Shown here: piece after piece, positions 10,916 to 21,071 of the stretch
Layout: every line of letters begins with the position of its first letter
Numbering within the stretch: the stretch's first letter is position 1
Source: Burkholderiales bacterium
GTDB taxonomy: Bacteria > Pseudomonadota > Gammaproteobacteria > Burkholderiales > Casimicrobiaceae
NCBI GenBank assembly: GCA_015075645.1
Contig: JABTUF010000002.1
Coordinates: 310,001 to 374,000 of the forward strand
Direction of reading: 5' to 3'
Length of the DNA: 64,000 bases
Made by a program: the position numbers and the translations under genes
Notes under the pieces: model-generated
Database searches by the model: none
Seen by the model: only the letters and a program-made list of their open reading frames with translations
What the model was told of the DNA's origin: nothing

Positions 10916-11839
10916 ATGTCGATGGCGGACCGTGACGGCTGGATCTGGTACGACGGCAGGCTCGTGCCGTGGCGCGAGGCCACGACCCACGTGCTCACCC
11001 ACACGCTGCACTACGGGATGGGCGTCTTCGAGGGCGTCCGCTGCTACAAGACGGTCGACGGCCCGGCGATCTTCCGGCTCGCCGACCACACCGCCCGCCT
11101 CGTCAATTCGGCGCGGATCTTCGGCATGAAGATCCCCTATTCGCCGGCCGAACTCGAGGAGGCCCAGAAGGAGTGCGTGCGGAAGAACGGCCTCGACTCC
11201 TGCTACATCCGCCCGATCGCGTTCTACGGCAGCAAGGCGATGGGCGTCGCCGCGAAGTCGAACCCGGTCCACGTCGCCATCGGCGCGTGGCCCTGGGGCG
11301 CGTACCTCGGCGCGGACGGCATCGAGAAGGGCATCCGCGTGAAGACCTCGTCGTACACGCACCACCACCCGAACATCACGATGTGCAAGGCGAAGGCGGT
11401 CGCGAACTACTCGGTGTCGATCCTCGCGAACCAGGAGGTCACGCACGACGGCTACGAGGAGGCGATGCTGCTCGACCCGCAGGGCTTCCTCTGCCAGGGC
11501 TCCGGCGAGAACGTGTTCATCGTGCGCGGCGGCGCATTGCACACGCCCGACCTCTCCGGCGGCGCGCTCGAAGGCATCACGCGCGAGACCATCATCGAGT
11601 TCGCGCACGAACTGCGCATCCCGGTCTACCAGCGGCGCATCACGCGCGACGAGGTCTACATCGCCGACGAGGCGTTCTTCACCGGCACGGCGGCCGAGGT
11701 GACCCCGATCCGCGAGTACGACCAGCGCGCGATCGGTTCGGGGTCGCGCGGGCCGGTCACGAAGAAGCTGCAGGACCTCTTCTTCGAGACGGTGAACGGG
11801 AAGAACGCCGCGAAGAAGCACTGGCTAGCGAAGGTGTGA
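10916..11839 (+). CDS. ilvE: branched-chain amino acid aminotransferase
   Basis: The product is 307 aa, a class IV PLP aminotransferase of the BCAT group I type. It carries out the last step of valine, leucine and isoleucine synthesis and the first step of their breakdown. HYGMGVFEGVRCY, FRLADHTARL, the PLP-lysine region TMCKAKAVANY (Lys160 aligns with E. coli K160) and the SGENVF / EGITRETI / FFTGTAAEVTPI motifs are present. The ATG at 10916 has a good Shine-Dalgarno (gaaggag, 10901-10907). TAGAAT at 10881-10886 may be its -10. The MarR operator lies upstream. The zinc-finger gene follows by 2 bp. Confidence 0.96.
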   Translation: MSMADRDGWIWYDGRLVPWREATTHVLTHTLHYGMGVFEGVRCYKTVDGPAIFRLADHTARLVNSARIFGMKIPYSPAELEEAQKECVRKNGLDSCYIRPIAFYGSKAMGVAAKSNPVHVAIGAWPWGAYLGADGIEKGIRVKTSSYTHHHPNITMCKAKAVANYSVSILANQEVTHDGYEEAMLLDPQGFLCQGSGENVFIVRGGALHTPDLSGGALEGITRETIIEFAHELRIPVYQRRITRDEVYIADEAFFTGTAAEVTPIREYDQRAIGSGSRGPVTKKLQDLFFETVNGKNAAKKHWLAKV

Positions 11840-11841
11840 CG

Positions 11842-12051
11842 ATGGACGGCTCCCCCGCGGCGAAGACGGACGACGCGGTCGTCGTCGATCCGAAGCACCT
11901 GCCGGCGTTCTGCCCCAATCCGGCGATGCCGCTGTGGAGTTCGCACCCGCGCGTGTTCCTCGACCTCGAGCCGACCGGCGAGGCCTCCTGTCCCTACTGC
12001 GGCACGCGCTATCGCCTCGCGGGCGGACCGCGCGCGGGCGGCGGGCACTGA
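11842..12051 (+). CDS. CHCC-type zinc-finger domain protein
   Basis: The product is 69 aa. A zf-CHCC domain uses Cys24, His35, Cys50 and Cys53 (FCPNPAMPLWSSHPRV, then CPYCGTRYRL). The domain is shared with the mitochondrial complex I subunit NDUFS6, but the role of the free-standing bacterial protein is not established. It starts 2 bp after the ilvE stop and is followed by waaF; ilvE / zf-CHCC / waaF is a conserved betaproteobacterial order. Confidence 0.9.
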   Translation: MDGSPAAKTDDAVVVDPKHLPAFCPNPAMPLWSSHPRVFLDLEPTGEASCPYCGTRYRLAGGPRAGGGH

Positions 12052-12118
12052 CCGCGGCGTCGCCGCCGCGCGGCGATCCGGGGCGGCCGCGAACGCAGGA
12101 CGCAACGAGAACCGGGCG

Positions 12119-13144
12119 ATGGATCGCACGCTGATCGTCGCGCCCTCGTGGGTCGGCGACGCGATCCTGGCCGAGCCGCTCGTCTCGCTCCTGCGCGAGC
12201 ACGGCGAGGAGCCGTCGATCGACGTGCTGGCGCCGCCGTGGTGCGCGCCGGTCTACGCGCGGGTACGCGGCATCCGCAGGATCATCGAAAATCCGATCGG
12301 ACACGGCCGCCTCGCGCTCGCGGAACGGCGACGCATCGCGCGCGAACTCGCCGCGGAGCACTACGCGCGCGCGTTCGTGCTGCCGATGAGCTTCAAGTCG
12401 GCGCTGATTCCCTGGCTCGCGCGCGTGCCCCGGCGCACCGGCTTCCGCGGCGAGATGCGGCGGGTGCTGCTGAACGACGTCCGCAAGCTCGACCGGCGCG
12501 AACTGCCGCGCCTCGTGGACCGCTTCTGCGCGCTCGCCGGACCTCCCGGCACGCGCGTACCGATGCCGCCCGCCCCGGTGCTGGTGCCGGACCTCGCGAA
12601 CCGCAACGCCGCGATCAGGACGCTGCGGTTGAAGGGCGAAGGACCGGTCGCGATCCTGTGCCCGGGCGCGGAATTCGGGCCGTCGAAGCGCTGGCCACCG
12701 ACGCACTTCGCGACGCTCGCGCGCCTCTTCGCCGAGGCCGGAGCGCGCGTGTGGCTGCTGGGTTCGCCCAACGACAAGCTCGCCGCCGACGCGGTGAAGG
12801 CCGCCGCCGGCGACACGATCCGCGCGATCCGCGACGTCACCGGCCGGACCGACCTCGGCACCGCGATCGACCTGTTGTCCGCGGCCACGGTCGTCGTCAG
12901 CAACGATTCGGGACTGATGCATGCGGCCGCCGCGGTCGGCGTGCCGGTCGTCGCGCTGTTCGGCAGTTCGTCGCCGGTCTACACGCCGCCGCTGTCGCCG
13001 CAGGCGAGCATCGCGAAGATCGACATCGCCTGCAGCCCCTGTTTCAAGCGCGAGTGCCCGCTCGGGCACTTCAAGTGCATGCGCGAACTCTCGCCCGCGC
13101 TGGTCTACAATCTGGCGCGCCCGAGTCTCCCGCCGCCCGCCTGA
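12119..13144 (+). CDS. waaF: ADP-heptose:LPS heptosyltransferase II
   Basis: The product is 341 aa, a GT-B family 9 glycosyltransferase that adds the second L-glycero-D-manno-heptose to the LPS inner core on the cytoplasmic face of the inner membrane. Family hallmarks are VAPSWVGDAILAEPL at the N-terminus, the sugar-nucleotide site PGAEFGPSKRWP, SNDSGLMHAAAAVGVPVVALFGSSSP, and the WaaF-specific cysteine-rich SPCFKRECPLGHFKCM near the C-terminus. The length is typical. It follows the zinc-finger gene by 67 bp and is followed 2 bp later by an NTF2-like gene. Confidence 0.96.
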   Translation: MDRTLIVAPSWVGDAILAEPLVSLLREHGEEPSIDVLAPPWCAPVYARVRGIRRIIENPIGHGRLALAERRRIARELAAEHYARAFVLPMSFKSALIPWLARVPRRTGFRGEMRRVLLNDVRKLDRRELPRLVDRFCALAGPPGTRVPMPPAPVLVPDLANRNAAIRTLRLKGEGPVAILCPGAEFGPSKRWPPTHFATLARLFAEAGARVWLLGSPNDKLAADAVKAAAGDTIRAIRDVTGRTDLGTAIDLLSAATVVVSNDSGLMHAAAAVGVPVVALFGSSSPVYTPPLSPQASIAKIDIACSPCFKRECPLGHFKCMRELSPALVYNLARPSLPPPA

Positions 13145-13146
13145 CC

Positions 13147-13578
13147 ATGGCCAAGGTCCGCACGCCCCCGATCTACACCACGCCGCAGGACGCCGCGCTC
13201 GCGTTCTACCAGGCGTTCGAGGCGCGCGACCTCGACGCGATGATGGCGACCTGGGCCGACGACGAGGAAGTGGTCTGCGTGCACCCGGGCGGCCCTCGCC
13301 TCGTCGGTTACGAGGCGATCCGCAACGCGTGGGAGCAGTTGTTCGCCTCGGACGCGCGGCTGCGTTTCCGACTCGAGCAGCCGATCGCGATCGACACCGT
13401 CGGGCTCGCGGTGCAAAGTGCGATCGAGCACGTCTTCCTCGCCGACGGCAGCCCGCGCGGCATGGCGGTCGCGACCAACGTGTTCATGCGCACGCCGACC
13501 GGCTGGCGCATGGTCTGCCACCATTCGTCGCCGTCGCCGACGGTCGTCGCGTCCACGCCGTCGGGCCCGTTGCACTAG
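13147..13578 (+). CDS. nuclear transport factor 2 (SnoaL)-like protein
   Basis: The product is 143 aa. It shows the NTF2/SnoaL cone-fold pattern: an N-terminal helix (DAALAFYQAFEARDLDAMMATW), EVVCVHPGGPRLVGYEAIRNAWEQLF, then strands ending in GWRMVCHHSSP. This YybH-like subgroup is widespread. Members may be small-molecule isomerases or binding proteins, and no substrate can be named. The ATG is 2 bp after waaF, so it is probably co-transcribed. A REP palindrome array starts directly after the stop. Confidence 0.85.
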   Translation: MAKVRTPPIYTTPQDAALAFYQAFEARDLDAMMATWADDEEVVCVHPGGPRLVGYEAIRNAWEQLFASDARLRFRLEQPIAIDTVGLAVQSAIEHVFLADGSPRGMAVATNVFMRTPTGWRMVCHHSSPSPTVVASTPSGPLH

Positions 13579-13682
13579 CCTGTGGGTCGGGCTTCAGCCC
13601 GACAGGCCTCGTACCGATGCGATGCAGACGCGTCGGCCTGAAGGCCGACCTACGTGGGGGTGGTGGGTCGGGCTTCAGTAAC
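13579..13682. repeat. REP/BIME unit, left part of the interrupted array
   Basis: This holds one inverted pair of REP palindromes and the start of a second. GTCGGGCTTCAGCCCGAC carries a GTGG head, and GTCGGCCTGAAGGCCGAC carries CTAC after it, that is, GTAG on the other strand. The next palindrome is cut after CTTCAGTAACC by the insertion sequence. The array resumes at about 14828. Confidence 0.9.
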
Positions 13683-13693
13683 CGTGTTGGATG

Positions 13694-14827
<1,134 letters not shown>

Positions 14828-15597
14828 ATACAAGCCCGACAGGCCTCGTACCGATGCGATGCAGACGCGTCGGCCTGAAGGCCGACCCACCACTCTCGCC
14901 CGTGGGTCGGGCTTCAGCCCGACAGGCCTCGTACCGATGCGATGCAGACGCGTCGGCCTGAAGGCCGACCCTCTCGCCCGTGGGTCGGGATTCAGCCCGA
15001 CAGGCCTCGTACCGATGCGATGCAGACGCGTCGGCCTGAAGGCCGACCCACCACTCTCGCCCGTGGGTCGGGCTATGCCCGACAGGCCTCGTACCGATGC
15101 GATGCAGACGCGTCGGCCTGAAGGCCGACCCACCACTCTCGCCCGTGGGTCGGGCTTCAGCCCGACAGGCCTCGTACCGATGCGATGCAGACGCGTCGGC
15201 CTGAAAACCGACCCACCATTCTCGCCCGTAGGTCGGGATTCAGCCCGCGCACGCCTCGTACCGATGCGATGCAGACGCGTCGGCCTGAAGGCCGACCCAC
15301 CACTCTCGCCCGTGGGTCGGGCTTCAGCCCGACAGGCCTCGTACCGATGCGATGCAGACGCGTCGGCCTGAAGGCCGACCCACCATTCTCGCCCGTGGGT
15401 CGGGCTTCAGCCCGACAGGCCTCGTACCGATGCGATGCAGACGCGTCGGCCTGAAGGCCGACCCACCACTCTCGCCCGTGGGTCGGGCTTCAGCCCGACA
15501 GGCCTCGTACCGATGCGATGCAGACGCGTCGGCCTGAAGGCCGACCCACCATTCTCGCCCGTGGGTCGGGCTTCAGCCCGACGCCGTTCGTGCCGAA
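14828..15597. repeat. REP/BIME tandem array, right part (about nine units plus a partial)
   Basis: Units of about 80-84 bp each contain two facing REP palindromes: GTGG+GTCGGGCTTCAGCCCGAC, a spacer with CCTCGTACCGATGCGATGCA, then GTCGGCCTGAAGGCCGAC+CCAC. A short CACTCTCGCCC-type joint links units. Variants include a CTATGCC loop (~15073), a GATTCAG loop (~14990, ~15239) and CCTGAAAACC (~15201). Both halves of each unit are conserved, so it is not a CRISPR. Apparent reading frames give repeated MQTRRPEGRP peptides and are not genes. Confidence 0.93.
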
Positions 15598-15622
15598 ACG
15601 AAGGAAAGACGTCGACAACCGT

Positions 15623-15808
15623 TCAACGCTTCCGTGGCCGCTCGCGCTCGTCGGCGTCCACTGCCACCGGGTCGCTCGCCGGAAACGTCGCGGCGAGCGC
15701 GTCGTCGAGCTCACGATCCACCTGTTTCGTGTCGCGGCGCACGCGGCGCGGAGGCGCTGGAGGCGGTGCCGTGAAGTCGGGGCGGCGGCGTTTCGCTTCG
15801 CGTGTCAT
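15623..15808 (-). CDS. small FPASDP-motif protein
   Basis: The product is 61 aa with a basic, proline-rich N-terminal half and the segment VDRELDDALAATFPASDPVAV. Short proteins with this D-x-A-L-x-x-x-FPASDP signature recur in proteobacteria, but I know of no assigned function. The ATG is 16 bp after the tldD stop on the same strand, so it is probably co-transcribed. It ends before the REP array. The motif is the reason to treat this short frame as real. Confidence 0.6.
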   Translation of the reverse strand: MTREAKRRRPDFTAPPPAPPRRVRRDTKQVDRELDDALAATFPASDPVAVDADERERPRKR

Positions 15809-15824
15809 CGGGCCGTCCGACCGG

Positions 15825-17285
15825 TCATCGCGTCCCGCCGACCGTCATGTTCTCGATGCGCAGCGTCGGCTGCCCGACGCCCACCGGAACGCTCTGGCCG
15901 TCCTTGCCGCAGGTGCCGACACCGGTGTCGAGGCGCATGTCGTTGCCGACCATCGTCACGCGCGTCAGGCAATCCGGGCCGTTGCCGATCAGCGTCGCCC
16001 CCTTCACCGGATGGACGAGCCTGCCCTTCTCGACCTTCCACGCCTCGGAGGCGGAGAACACGAACTTGCCGCTGGTGATGTCGACCTGCCCGCCGCCGAA
16101 ATTGGCCGCGTAGAGTCCGTCGTCGACCGACGCGAGCACCTCGGCCGGATCGCGGTCGCCGGCGAGCATGATCGTGTTGGTCATCCGCGGCATCGGCAGG
16201 TGCGCGAAGGACTCGCGCCGGCCGTTGCCGGTCGGCGCCGCCCGCATCAGGCGCGCGTTCATGCGGTCCTGCATGTAGCCGGTCAGCACGCCGTCCTCGA
16301 TCAGCACGGTGCGCCGGGTCGCCTGCCCCTCGTCGTCGACGTTGAGCGAACCGCGGCGGCGCTCGATCGTGCCGTCGTCGACCACCGTGATCCCCTTCGC
16401 GGCGACGCGCTGGCCGACGCGGCCGGAGAATGCGCTCGTGCCCTTGCGGTTGAAGTCGCCCTCGAGCCCGTGGCCGATCGCCTCGTGCAGCAGAATGCCG
16501 GGCCAGCCGGGTCCGAGCACGACGGTCATCGGACCGGCCGGCGCGTCCTTCGCCGACAGGTTGAGGACGGCCTGGTCGACCGCCTGCTTCGCATAGTCCG
16601 CGAGCAACGCGTCGTCGAAGTACGCGTAGCCGAAGCGGCCGCCGCCGCCGGCGTGGCCCTGCTCGCGCCGGCCGTGCTCCTCGACGATCACGGTGATCGA
16701 CACGCGAGCGAGCGGCCGGACGTCGGCGACGATCTCGCCGTCGCTCCGCGCGATCAGCACCGTCTCCTGCTCGCCCGCGAGCGAGGCCATCACCTGCACG
16801 ACCCGCGGGTCCGCCGCGCGTGCCTTCCGTTCGAGCCGCTCGAGCAGCGCGACCTTCGACGCCTCGTCGAGGCTCGCGACCGGGTCGTCGCCGCGGTAGA
16901 GCGTGCGCGCGGCGCCGCGCCGGCCGACCGGCGCAGAGGCGCTCTGTCCCTGGCGGCCGATCGCACGCACCGCGGCCGCGGCGTCGTCGAGCGCGGAGGC
17001 CGAGATGTCGTCGGAGTAGGCGTAGGCCTGGCGCTCGCCCGACACCGCGCGTACCCCGACACCGCGGTCGATCGAGAAGCTTCCCGATTTGACGATGCCT
17101 TCCTCGAGGCTCCAGCTCTCGAAACGGGCGTGCTGGAAATAGAGGTCGGCGAAGTCGACGTCGTGGCGGTGGATCGCGCCGAGCACCCGCGTCAGCGCGT
17201 CGTGCGACAGGCCCGCGGGCGCGAGCAGGAGCGCGCTCGCATGAGCGACGAGCGATTCGCTGACCGGAGGAACGGAGAGGTCCAT
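15825..17285 (-). CDS. tldD: metalloprotease TldD
   Basis: The product is 486 aa, the usual length. TldD forms a heterodimer with TldE (PmbA) that trims unfolded or leader peptides; in E. coli it acts in microcin B17 maturation and CcdA turnover. The zinc-binding HEAIGHGLEGDF is visible mid-protein, as are the C-terminal FGGGQVDITSGKFVFSASEAW and GNDMRLDTGVGTCGKDGQ-type signatures. No partner tldE/pmbA is in the window. The ATG lies 8 bp after the end of heptamer element copy 2, and livF lies upstream on the same strand. Confidence 0.96.
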   Translation of the reverse strand: MDLSVPPVSESLVAHASALLLAPAGLSHDALTRVLGAIHRHDVDFADLYFQHARFESWSLEEGIVKSGSFSIDRGVGVRAVSGERQAYAYSDDISASALDDAAAAVRAIGRQGQSASAPVGRRGAARTLYRGDDPVASLDEASKVALLERLERKARAADPRVVQVMASLAGEQETVLIARSDGEIVADVRPLARVSITVIVEEHGRREQGHAGGGGRFGYAYFDDALLADYAKQAVDQAVLNLSAKDAPAGPMTVVLGPGWPGILLHEAIGHGLEGDFNRKGTSAFSGRVGQRVAAKGITVVDDGTIERRRGSLNVDDEGQATRRTVLIEDGVLTGYMQDRMNARLMRAAPTGNGRRESFAHLPMPRMTNTIMLAGDRDPAEVLASVDDGLYAANFGGGQVDITSGKFVFSASEAWKVEKGRLVHPVKGATLIGNGPDCLTRVTMVGNDMRLDTGVGTCGKDGQSVPVGVGQPTLRIENMTVGGTR

Positions 17286-17292
17286 CAGTGGG

Positions 17293-17440
17293 CAGTTGAC
17301 AGTTGTCAGTTGACAGTCGGCATGCGAGGCAACGCGCCCATTCTACGCCCCGTGGTCTGCGGACCCTCTGCACTTCATCCCGATGGCGCCCTGCGACCGC
17401 GCGTTGCCGACTGACAACTGACAACTGACAACTGTCAACT
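17293..17440. repeat. inverted-arm heptamer repeat element, copy 2
   Basis: The left arm (17293-17317) is CAGTTGA, CAGTTGT, CAGTTGA, CAGT. The right arm (17413-17440) is three GACAACT units and one GTCAACT. About 95 bp of sequence unrelated to copy 1 by eye lies between them. On the minus strand it fills the livF to tldD junction. The livF codons AGT TGA come from the repeat, and the tldD ATG follows at once. This is the same geometry as copy 1 between trxB and the Smr gene. Confidence 0.9.
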
Positions 17441-18184
17441 ATCGACTGCCCGCTGCTGCCCCAGGTAGGTCGCGGCGACGCGCGGATTGGCGGCGAGTTC
17501 CGCGCTCCGACCCGAGAGCACGAGTTCCCCGGTCTCCAGCACGTAGCCCTCGTCGGACACCTGCAGCGCGGCGCGCGCGTTCTGCTCGACCAGCAGGATC
17601 GACACGCCGGCTTCGCGCAGCGCCACGACGATGCTGAAGATCTCCTTGACGACGAGCGGCGCGAGCCCGAGCGAGGGTTCGTCCAGCATCAGGAGTTTCG
17701 GTCGGCCCATCAGCGCGCGGCCGAGCGCGAGCATCTGCCGCTCGCCTCCGGACAGCGTGCCGGCGAGTTGCGTCCGTCGCTCGAGCAGCCGGGGGAAGCG
17801 GTGGAACACCTCGTCGAGCGAGCGCTTGACCGCCGCTTCGCCGTCGCGGCGGCGCGCGAACGCTCCGAGCGCCAGGTTGTCGGCCACGCTCATCGAGGCG
17901 AAGAGCTCGCGCTTCTCGGGCACGAGCACGAGACCGCGGGCGACGCGCTCCTCGACCGAGCGTCCCGCGAGCGATTCGCCGAGGTAGCGCACCTCGCCCT
18001 GCGCGGGCAGGAGGCCCATGACCGCGCCGAGCAGCGTCGTCTTGCCCGCGCCGTTCGGTCCGATCACCGTGACGATGCGACCTTCGCCGGCGACGAGCGA
18101 GACGTTGTGGACCGCTTCGACCTTCCCGTAGCGGACCGAGAGCGACCTCACTTCGAGCAGCGGAGCGCCGGACGCCGTCGTCAT
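17435..18184 (-). CDS. livF: branched-chain amino acid ABC transporter ATP-binding protein LivF
   Basis: The product is 249 aa, a complete ABC ATPase. Walker A is GPNGAGKTT, the ABC signature is [15 protein letters not shown], and Walker B is [13 protein letters not shown] with a VEQNARAAL switch segment. The LivF hallmark is the short helical domain ending in a [18 protein letters not shown]-loop region. It overlaps livMG by ATGA (18181-18184). With LivG it powers uptake through LivHM at the inner membrane. Its last codons are contributed by the heptamer repeat. Confidence 0.95.
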   Translation of the reverse strand: MTTASGAPLLEVRSLSVRYGKVEAVHNVSLVAGEGRIVTVIGPNGAGKTTLLGAVMGLLPAQGEVRYLGESLAGRSVEERVARGLVLVPEKRELFASMSVADNLALGAFARRRDGEAAVKRSLDEVFHRFPRLLERRTQLAGTLSGGERQMLALGRALMGRPKLLMLDEPSLGLAPLVVKEIFSIVVALREAGVSILLVEQNARAALQVSDEGYVLETGELVLSGRSAELAANPRVAATYLGQQRAVDS

Positions 18185-19944
18185 ACGCCACCCAGGTAGG
18201 CTTCGCGCACGGCCGGGTTGCGTTGGATGTCGGCGGGCAGCCCCTCCGCGAGCTTCTCGCCGAAGTCCATGACGACCAGCCGGTCGGCGAGTCCCATCAC
18301 GAACTCCATGTCGTGCTCGACGAGCAGGATCGTCATGCCCTCGCCCTTGAGCGTGCGCAGGAGCGAGGCGAGCGACTGTTTCTCGAGGTAGCGCAGGCCG
18401 GCGGCCGGCTCGTCGAGCAGGAGCAGCGTCGGATCGCAGGCGAGGGCGCGCGCGATCTCGACGATGCGCTGCTGCCCGAGCGCGAGGCTCCCGGCCGCGT
18501 CGAACGTATGCGCCGCGAGGTCGCAGCGCGCGATCTGGCGCGCCGCCTCGGCGCGCGTGCGCTCCTCCTCGCGCCGGTCGAGACGCAGCGCCGCGCGTCC
18601 GACCCCCGCGCGGCCGCGCAGGTACGCGCCGAGCGCGACGTTGTCGAGCACGCTCATTCCCGGAATCAGCTTGACGTGCTGGAAGGTGCGACCGACGCCC
18701 CGGCGCGCGATCTCGTGCGGCGGCCGGCTGCCGATCGACTCGCCGCAGAACCGGATGTCGCCGGAGGTGAGCGGCAGCGCGCCGGAGATGAGCGCGAACG
18801 TCGTGCTCTTGCCCGCGCCGTTCGGCCCGATCAACCCGACGATCTCGCCCGCGCGGATGTCGAACGAGAGATCGTTCACGGCGACGAGCCCGCCGAAGGC
18901 CTTGCGCGCCGACTTCACCTCGAGCAGCGGACCTTCGCCGGTCGCGTGATCGCGGGGCGCGAGCGGCTCGGCCTCCCGCACCGGTGCGGGCGGCGCCTTC
19001 GGCAGCAGGCGCTCGATCCACGGCCAGACCCCGTCGCGTGCGCGTTGCAGGAGCACGATCAGGAGCACGCCGAACACGACCATCTCGAAATTGCCGGTCC
19101 GCCCGAGCAGTGTGGGCAGGACGTCCTGCAGCACCTGCTTCAGCACGGTGATGAGCGTCGCGCCGACGACCGCGCCCCACACGCTGCCGGCACCGCCGAC
19201 GACCGCCATGAACAGGTACTCGATGCCGGCGATGATCGAGAACGGCGTCGGGTTCACGAACCGCTGCAGGTGCGCGTAGAGCCACCCCGACAGGGCCGCG
19301 AGCAGCGCGGCGTAGACGAACACCACGATCTTGAGTCTCGCTCCGTCCACGCCGAATGCCTCGGCCATCTCGAAGCCGCCGCGCAGCGACCGGATCGCCC
19401 GACCCGGCCGGGAGTCGAGCAGGTTGTTCGTCGCCCACAGCGAGAGGAGCGTCGCGCCCCAGATCAGGTACCAGATCGCCCGCTCGTCGCGCAACTCGAA
19501 TCCGGCCACCGAGATCGCCGGAATGCCGGTCATGCCGGTGTGCCCGTCGAGGAACTCCAGGTTGCCGAACAGGAAGTACAGGCTGATGCCCCACGCGATC
19601 GTGGCGAGCGGCAGGTAGTGGCCGCGCATCCGCAGCGTGATGAACCCGAGCGCGAGCGCGACCGCGCCGGTGAACGCGAGGCCCACCACGAGCGTGAGCC
19701 ACGGCGAGGCGCCGTAGCGCGTGGTGAGGTACGCGGTCGTGTACGCGCCGAGCCCGACGAACGCCGCCTGTCCGAACGAGGTCTGCCCGGCCACGCCGGT
19801 CAGGAGCACGAGGCCCAGCGTGACGATGCTGTACAGGCCGATGTAGTTGCCGAGCGTGACCCAGAACGGCGGCGCGACGAGCGGCGCCACGGCCACGAGG
19901 ACGACGAACACGACGACGGCGGCGGCGGACCAGGCGAGACGCAT
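18181..19944 (-). CDS. livM: fused LivM permease / LivG ATP-binding protein
   Basis: The product is 587 aa, matching a LivM (about 330 aa) plus a LivG (about 255 aa). Residues 1-330 are a multi-spanning permease with the conserved [37 protein letters not shown] and [22 protein letters not shown] proline/alanine linker leads into an ABC domain with Walker [10 protein letters not shown] (near 375), the LivG-type [16 protein letters not shown], signature [15 protein letters not shown] and [11 protein letters not shown]. The central signature lacks the usual LSGGQ and reads LALGQQ, a common LivG variant. Fusion ties one permease to one ATPase; unfused copies are the more usual state. The livH gene lies upstream by 18 bp. 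Confidence 0.94.
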   Translation of the reverse strand: MRLAWSAAAVVVFVVLVAVAPLVAPPFWVTLGNYIGLYSIVTLGLVLLTGVAGQTSFGQAAFVGLGAYTTAYLTTRYGASPWLTLVVGLAFTGAVALALGFITLRMRGHYLPLATIAWGISLYFLFGNLEFLDGHTGMTGIPAISVAGFELRDERAIWYLIWGATLLSLWATNNLLDSRPGRAIRSLRGGFEMAEAFGVDGARLKIVVFVYAALLAALSGWLYAHLQRFVNPTPFSIIAGIEYLFMAVVGGAGSVWGAVVGATLITVLKQVLQDVLPTLLGRTGNFEMVVFGVLLIVLLQRARDGVWPWIERLLPKAPPAPVREAEPLAPRDHATGEGPLLEVKSARKAFGGLVAVNDLSFDIRAGEIVGLIGPNGAGKSTTFALISGALPLTSGDIRFCGESIGSRPPHEIARRGVGRTFQHVKLIPGMSVLDNVALGAYLRGRAGVGRAALRLDRREEERTRAEAARQIARCDLAAHTFDAAGSLALGQQRIVEIARALACDPTLLLLDEPAAGLRYLEKQSLASLLRTLKGEGMTILLVEHDMEFVMGLADRLVVMDFGEKLAEGLPADIQRNPAVREAYLGGV

Positions 19945-19962
19945 CGTGACGATCCGTTTCGC

Positions 19963-21000
19963 CTACTCGTCTTCGTCGTGGTGCTGCGACGTGAGACTCC
20001 GCCAGAGCAGCACCGGGATGATGAGCGTGAAGACGATCACCTCCTTGAACGCGCTCGCCCAGAACGACGAGAACGACTCCAGCAGCCCGACGAGCAGCGA
20101 CCCCGCGGCGGCGACCGGATAGCTCGACAGACCGCCGATGATCGCGCCGACGAAGCCCTTGAGCGACACGAGGAATCCCGAGTCGTAGTAGACGGTCGTG
20201 ATCGGCCCGATCAGCACGCCGCAGAACGCGCAGACCAGCGCGGCGAGCGTGAAGGTGAGCATGCCGGCGAAGTTGGGCGAGATGCCCGCGAGGCGCGCAC
20301 CCACACGGTTGACCGCGGTGGCGCGCAGCGCCCGCCCGTAGAGCGTCCGGTTGAAGAACAGCGCGAGCGCGACGATCAGCGCGAGGCTCGTCGCGACCAC
20401 CAGCACGCTCTGCCCGCTCACGATGAAGCTGCCCCAGGTGAGCGACGCCGCGGTGAACGGGGGGGTGCGCGAGCCTTCGGCCCCGAAGAACCACAGGCCC
20501 ATGCCCAGCATCGCGAAATGGAGCGCCACCGAGACGATCAGGAGCACGAGCACCGACGCTTCCGCGATCGGTTGGTAGACGATCCGGTACATGAGCGGAC
20601 CGAGCGCGGTGATCGCGACGAGCGTCAACAGGATCTGCACGACGAACGGCAGCGCGAGTGGCGCGGCCGCTTGCAGCAGGCCGGCGATCGCCAACGGAGC
20701 CCCCGCCCACAGGACCAGCCGGCGGACGAGGCCCCCGGCGTCGCGCTGCCGCAGCGCGCGGACGATCTCCATCGCCCCCGCGACCGCGGCCATCGCGGCC
20801 AGGAGGCCCGCGATGCCGGATGCCTTGCCGAGCTGCAATCCGGCGAGCGTCAGCGTCGAGAACGCGACGAACTCGCCCGACGGCACCCAGATCACCCGCG
20901 TGACCGCGAAGACGAGCACCAGGGAGAGCGCGAGCAGCGCATAGACCGCGCCGTTGGTGACGCCATCCTGCGCGAGCAGCGCGGCGATCGAGAGGTCCAT
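19963..21000 (-). CDS. livH: branched-chain amino acid ABC transporter permease LivH
   Basis: The product is 345 aa, slightly longer than the usual ~290-310. It has 8-9 hydrophobic segments and the family motifs [20 protein letters not shown] at the N-terminus, [15 protein letters not shown], and [29 protein letters not shown] near the C-terminus. The extra length is an insert around residues 75-105 with the charged loop [11 protein letters not shown]. It pairs with the LivM half of the fusion to form the channel. Confidence 0.93.
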   Translation of the reverse strand: MDLSIAALLAQDGVTNGAVYALLALSLVLVFAVTRVIWVPSGEFVAFSTLTLAGLQLGKASGIAGLLAAMAAVAGAMEIVRALRQRDAGGLVRRLVLWAGAPLAIAGLLQAAAPLALPFVVQILLTLVAITALGPLMYRIVYQPIAEASVLVLLIVSVALHFAMLGMGLWFFGAEGSRTPPFTAASLTWGSFIVSGQSVLVVATSLALIVALALFFNRTLYGRALRATAVNRVGARLAGISPNFAGMLTFTLAALVCAFCGVLIGPITTVYYDSGFLVSLKGFVGAIIGGLSSYPVAAAGSLLVGLLESFSSFWASAFKEVIVFTLIIPVLLWRSLTSQHHDEDE

Positions 21001-21071
21001 CGCGGGAGCCTACCAGACACGCGACGGGCCGGCGGGGGTGGCCCGGCCGGCCCGTCGGGGAACGTCGAGGG

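Noticed and set aside
14859..15537. Several short overlapping frames encoding MQTRRPEGRP repeats
   Set aside because: They are translations of the REP array with no start signals or family similarity.
14828..15597. Possible CRISPR array, because of regular ~83-bp spacing
   Set aside because: Both halves of each unit are conserved, there are no unique spacers, the unit is too long, and no cas genes are present. Paired palindromes with GTRG heads identify REP/BIME repeats.
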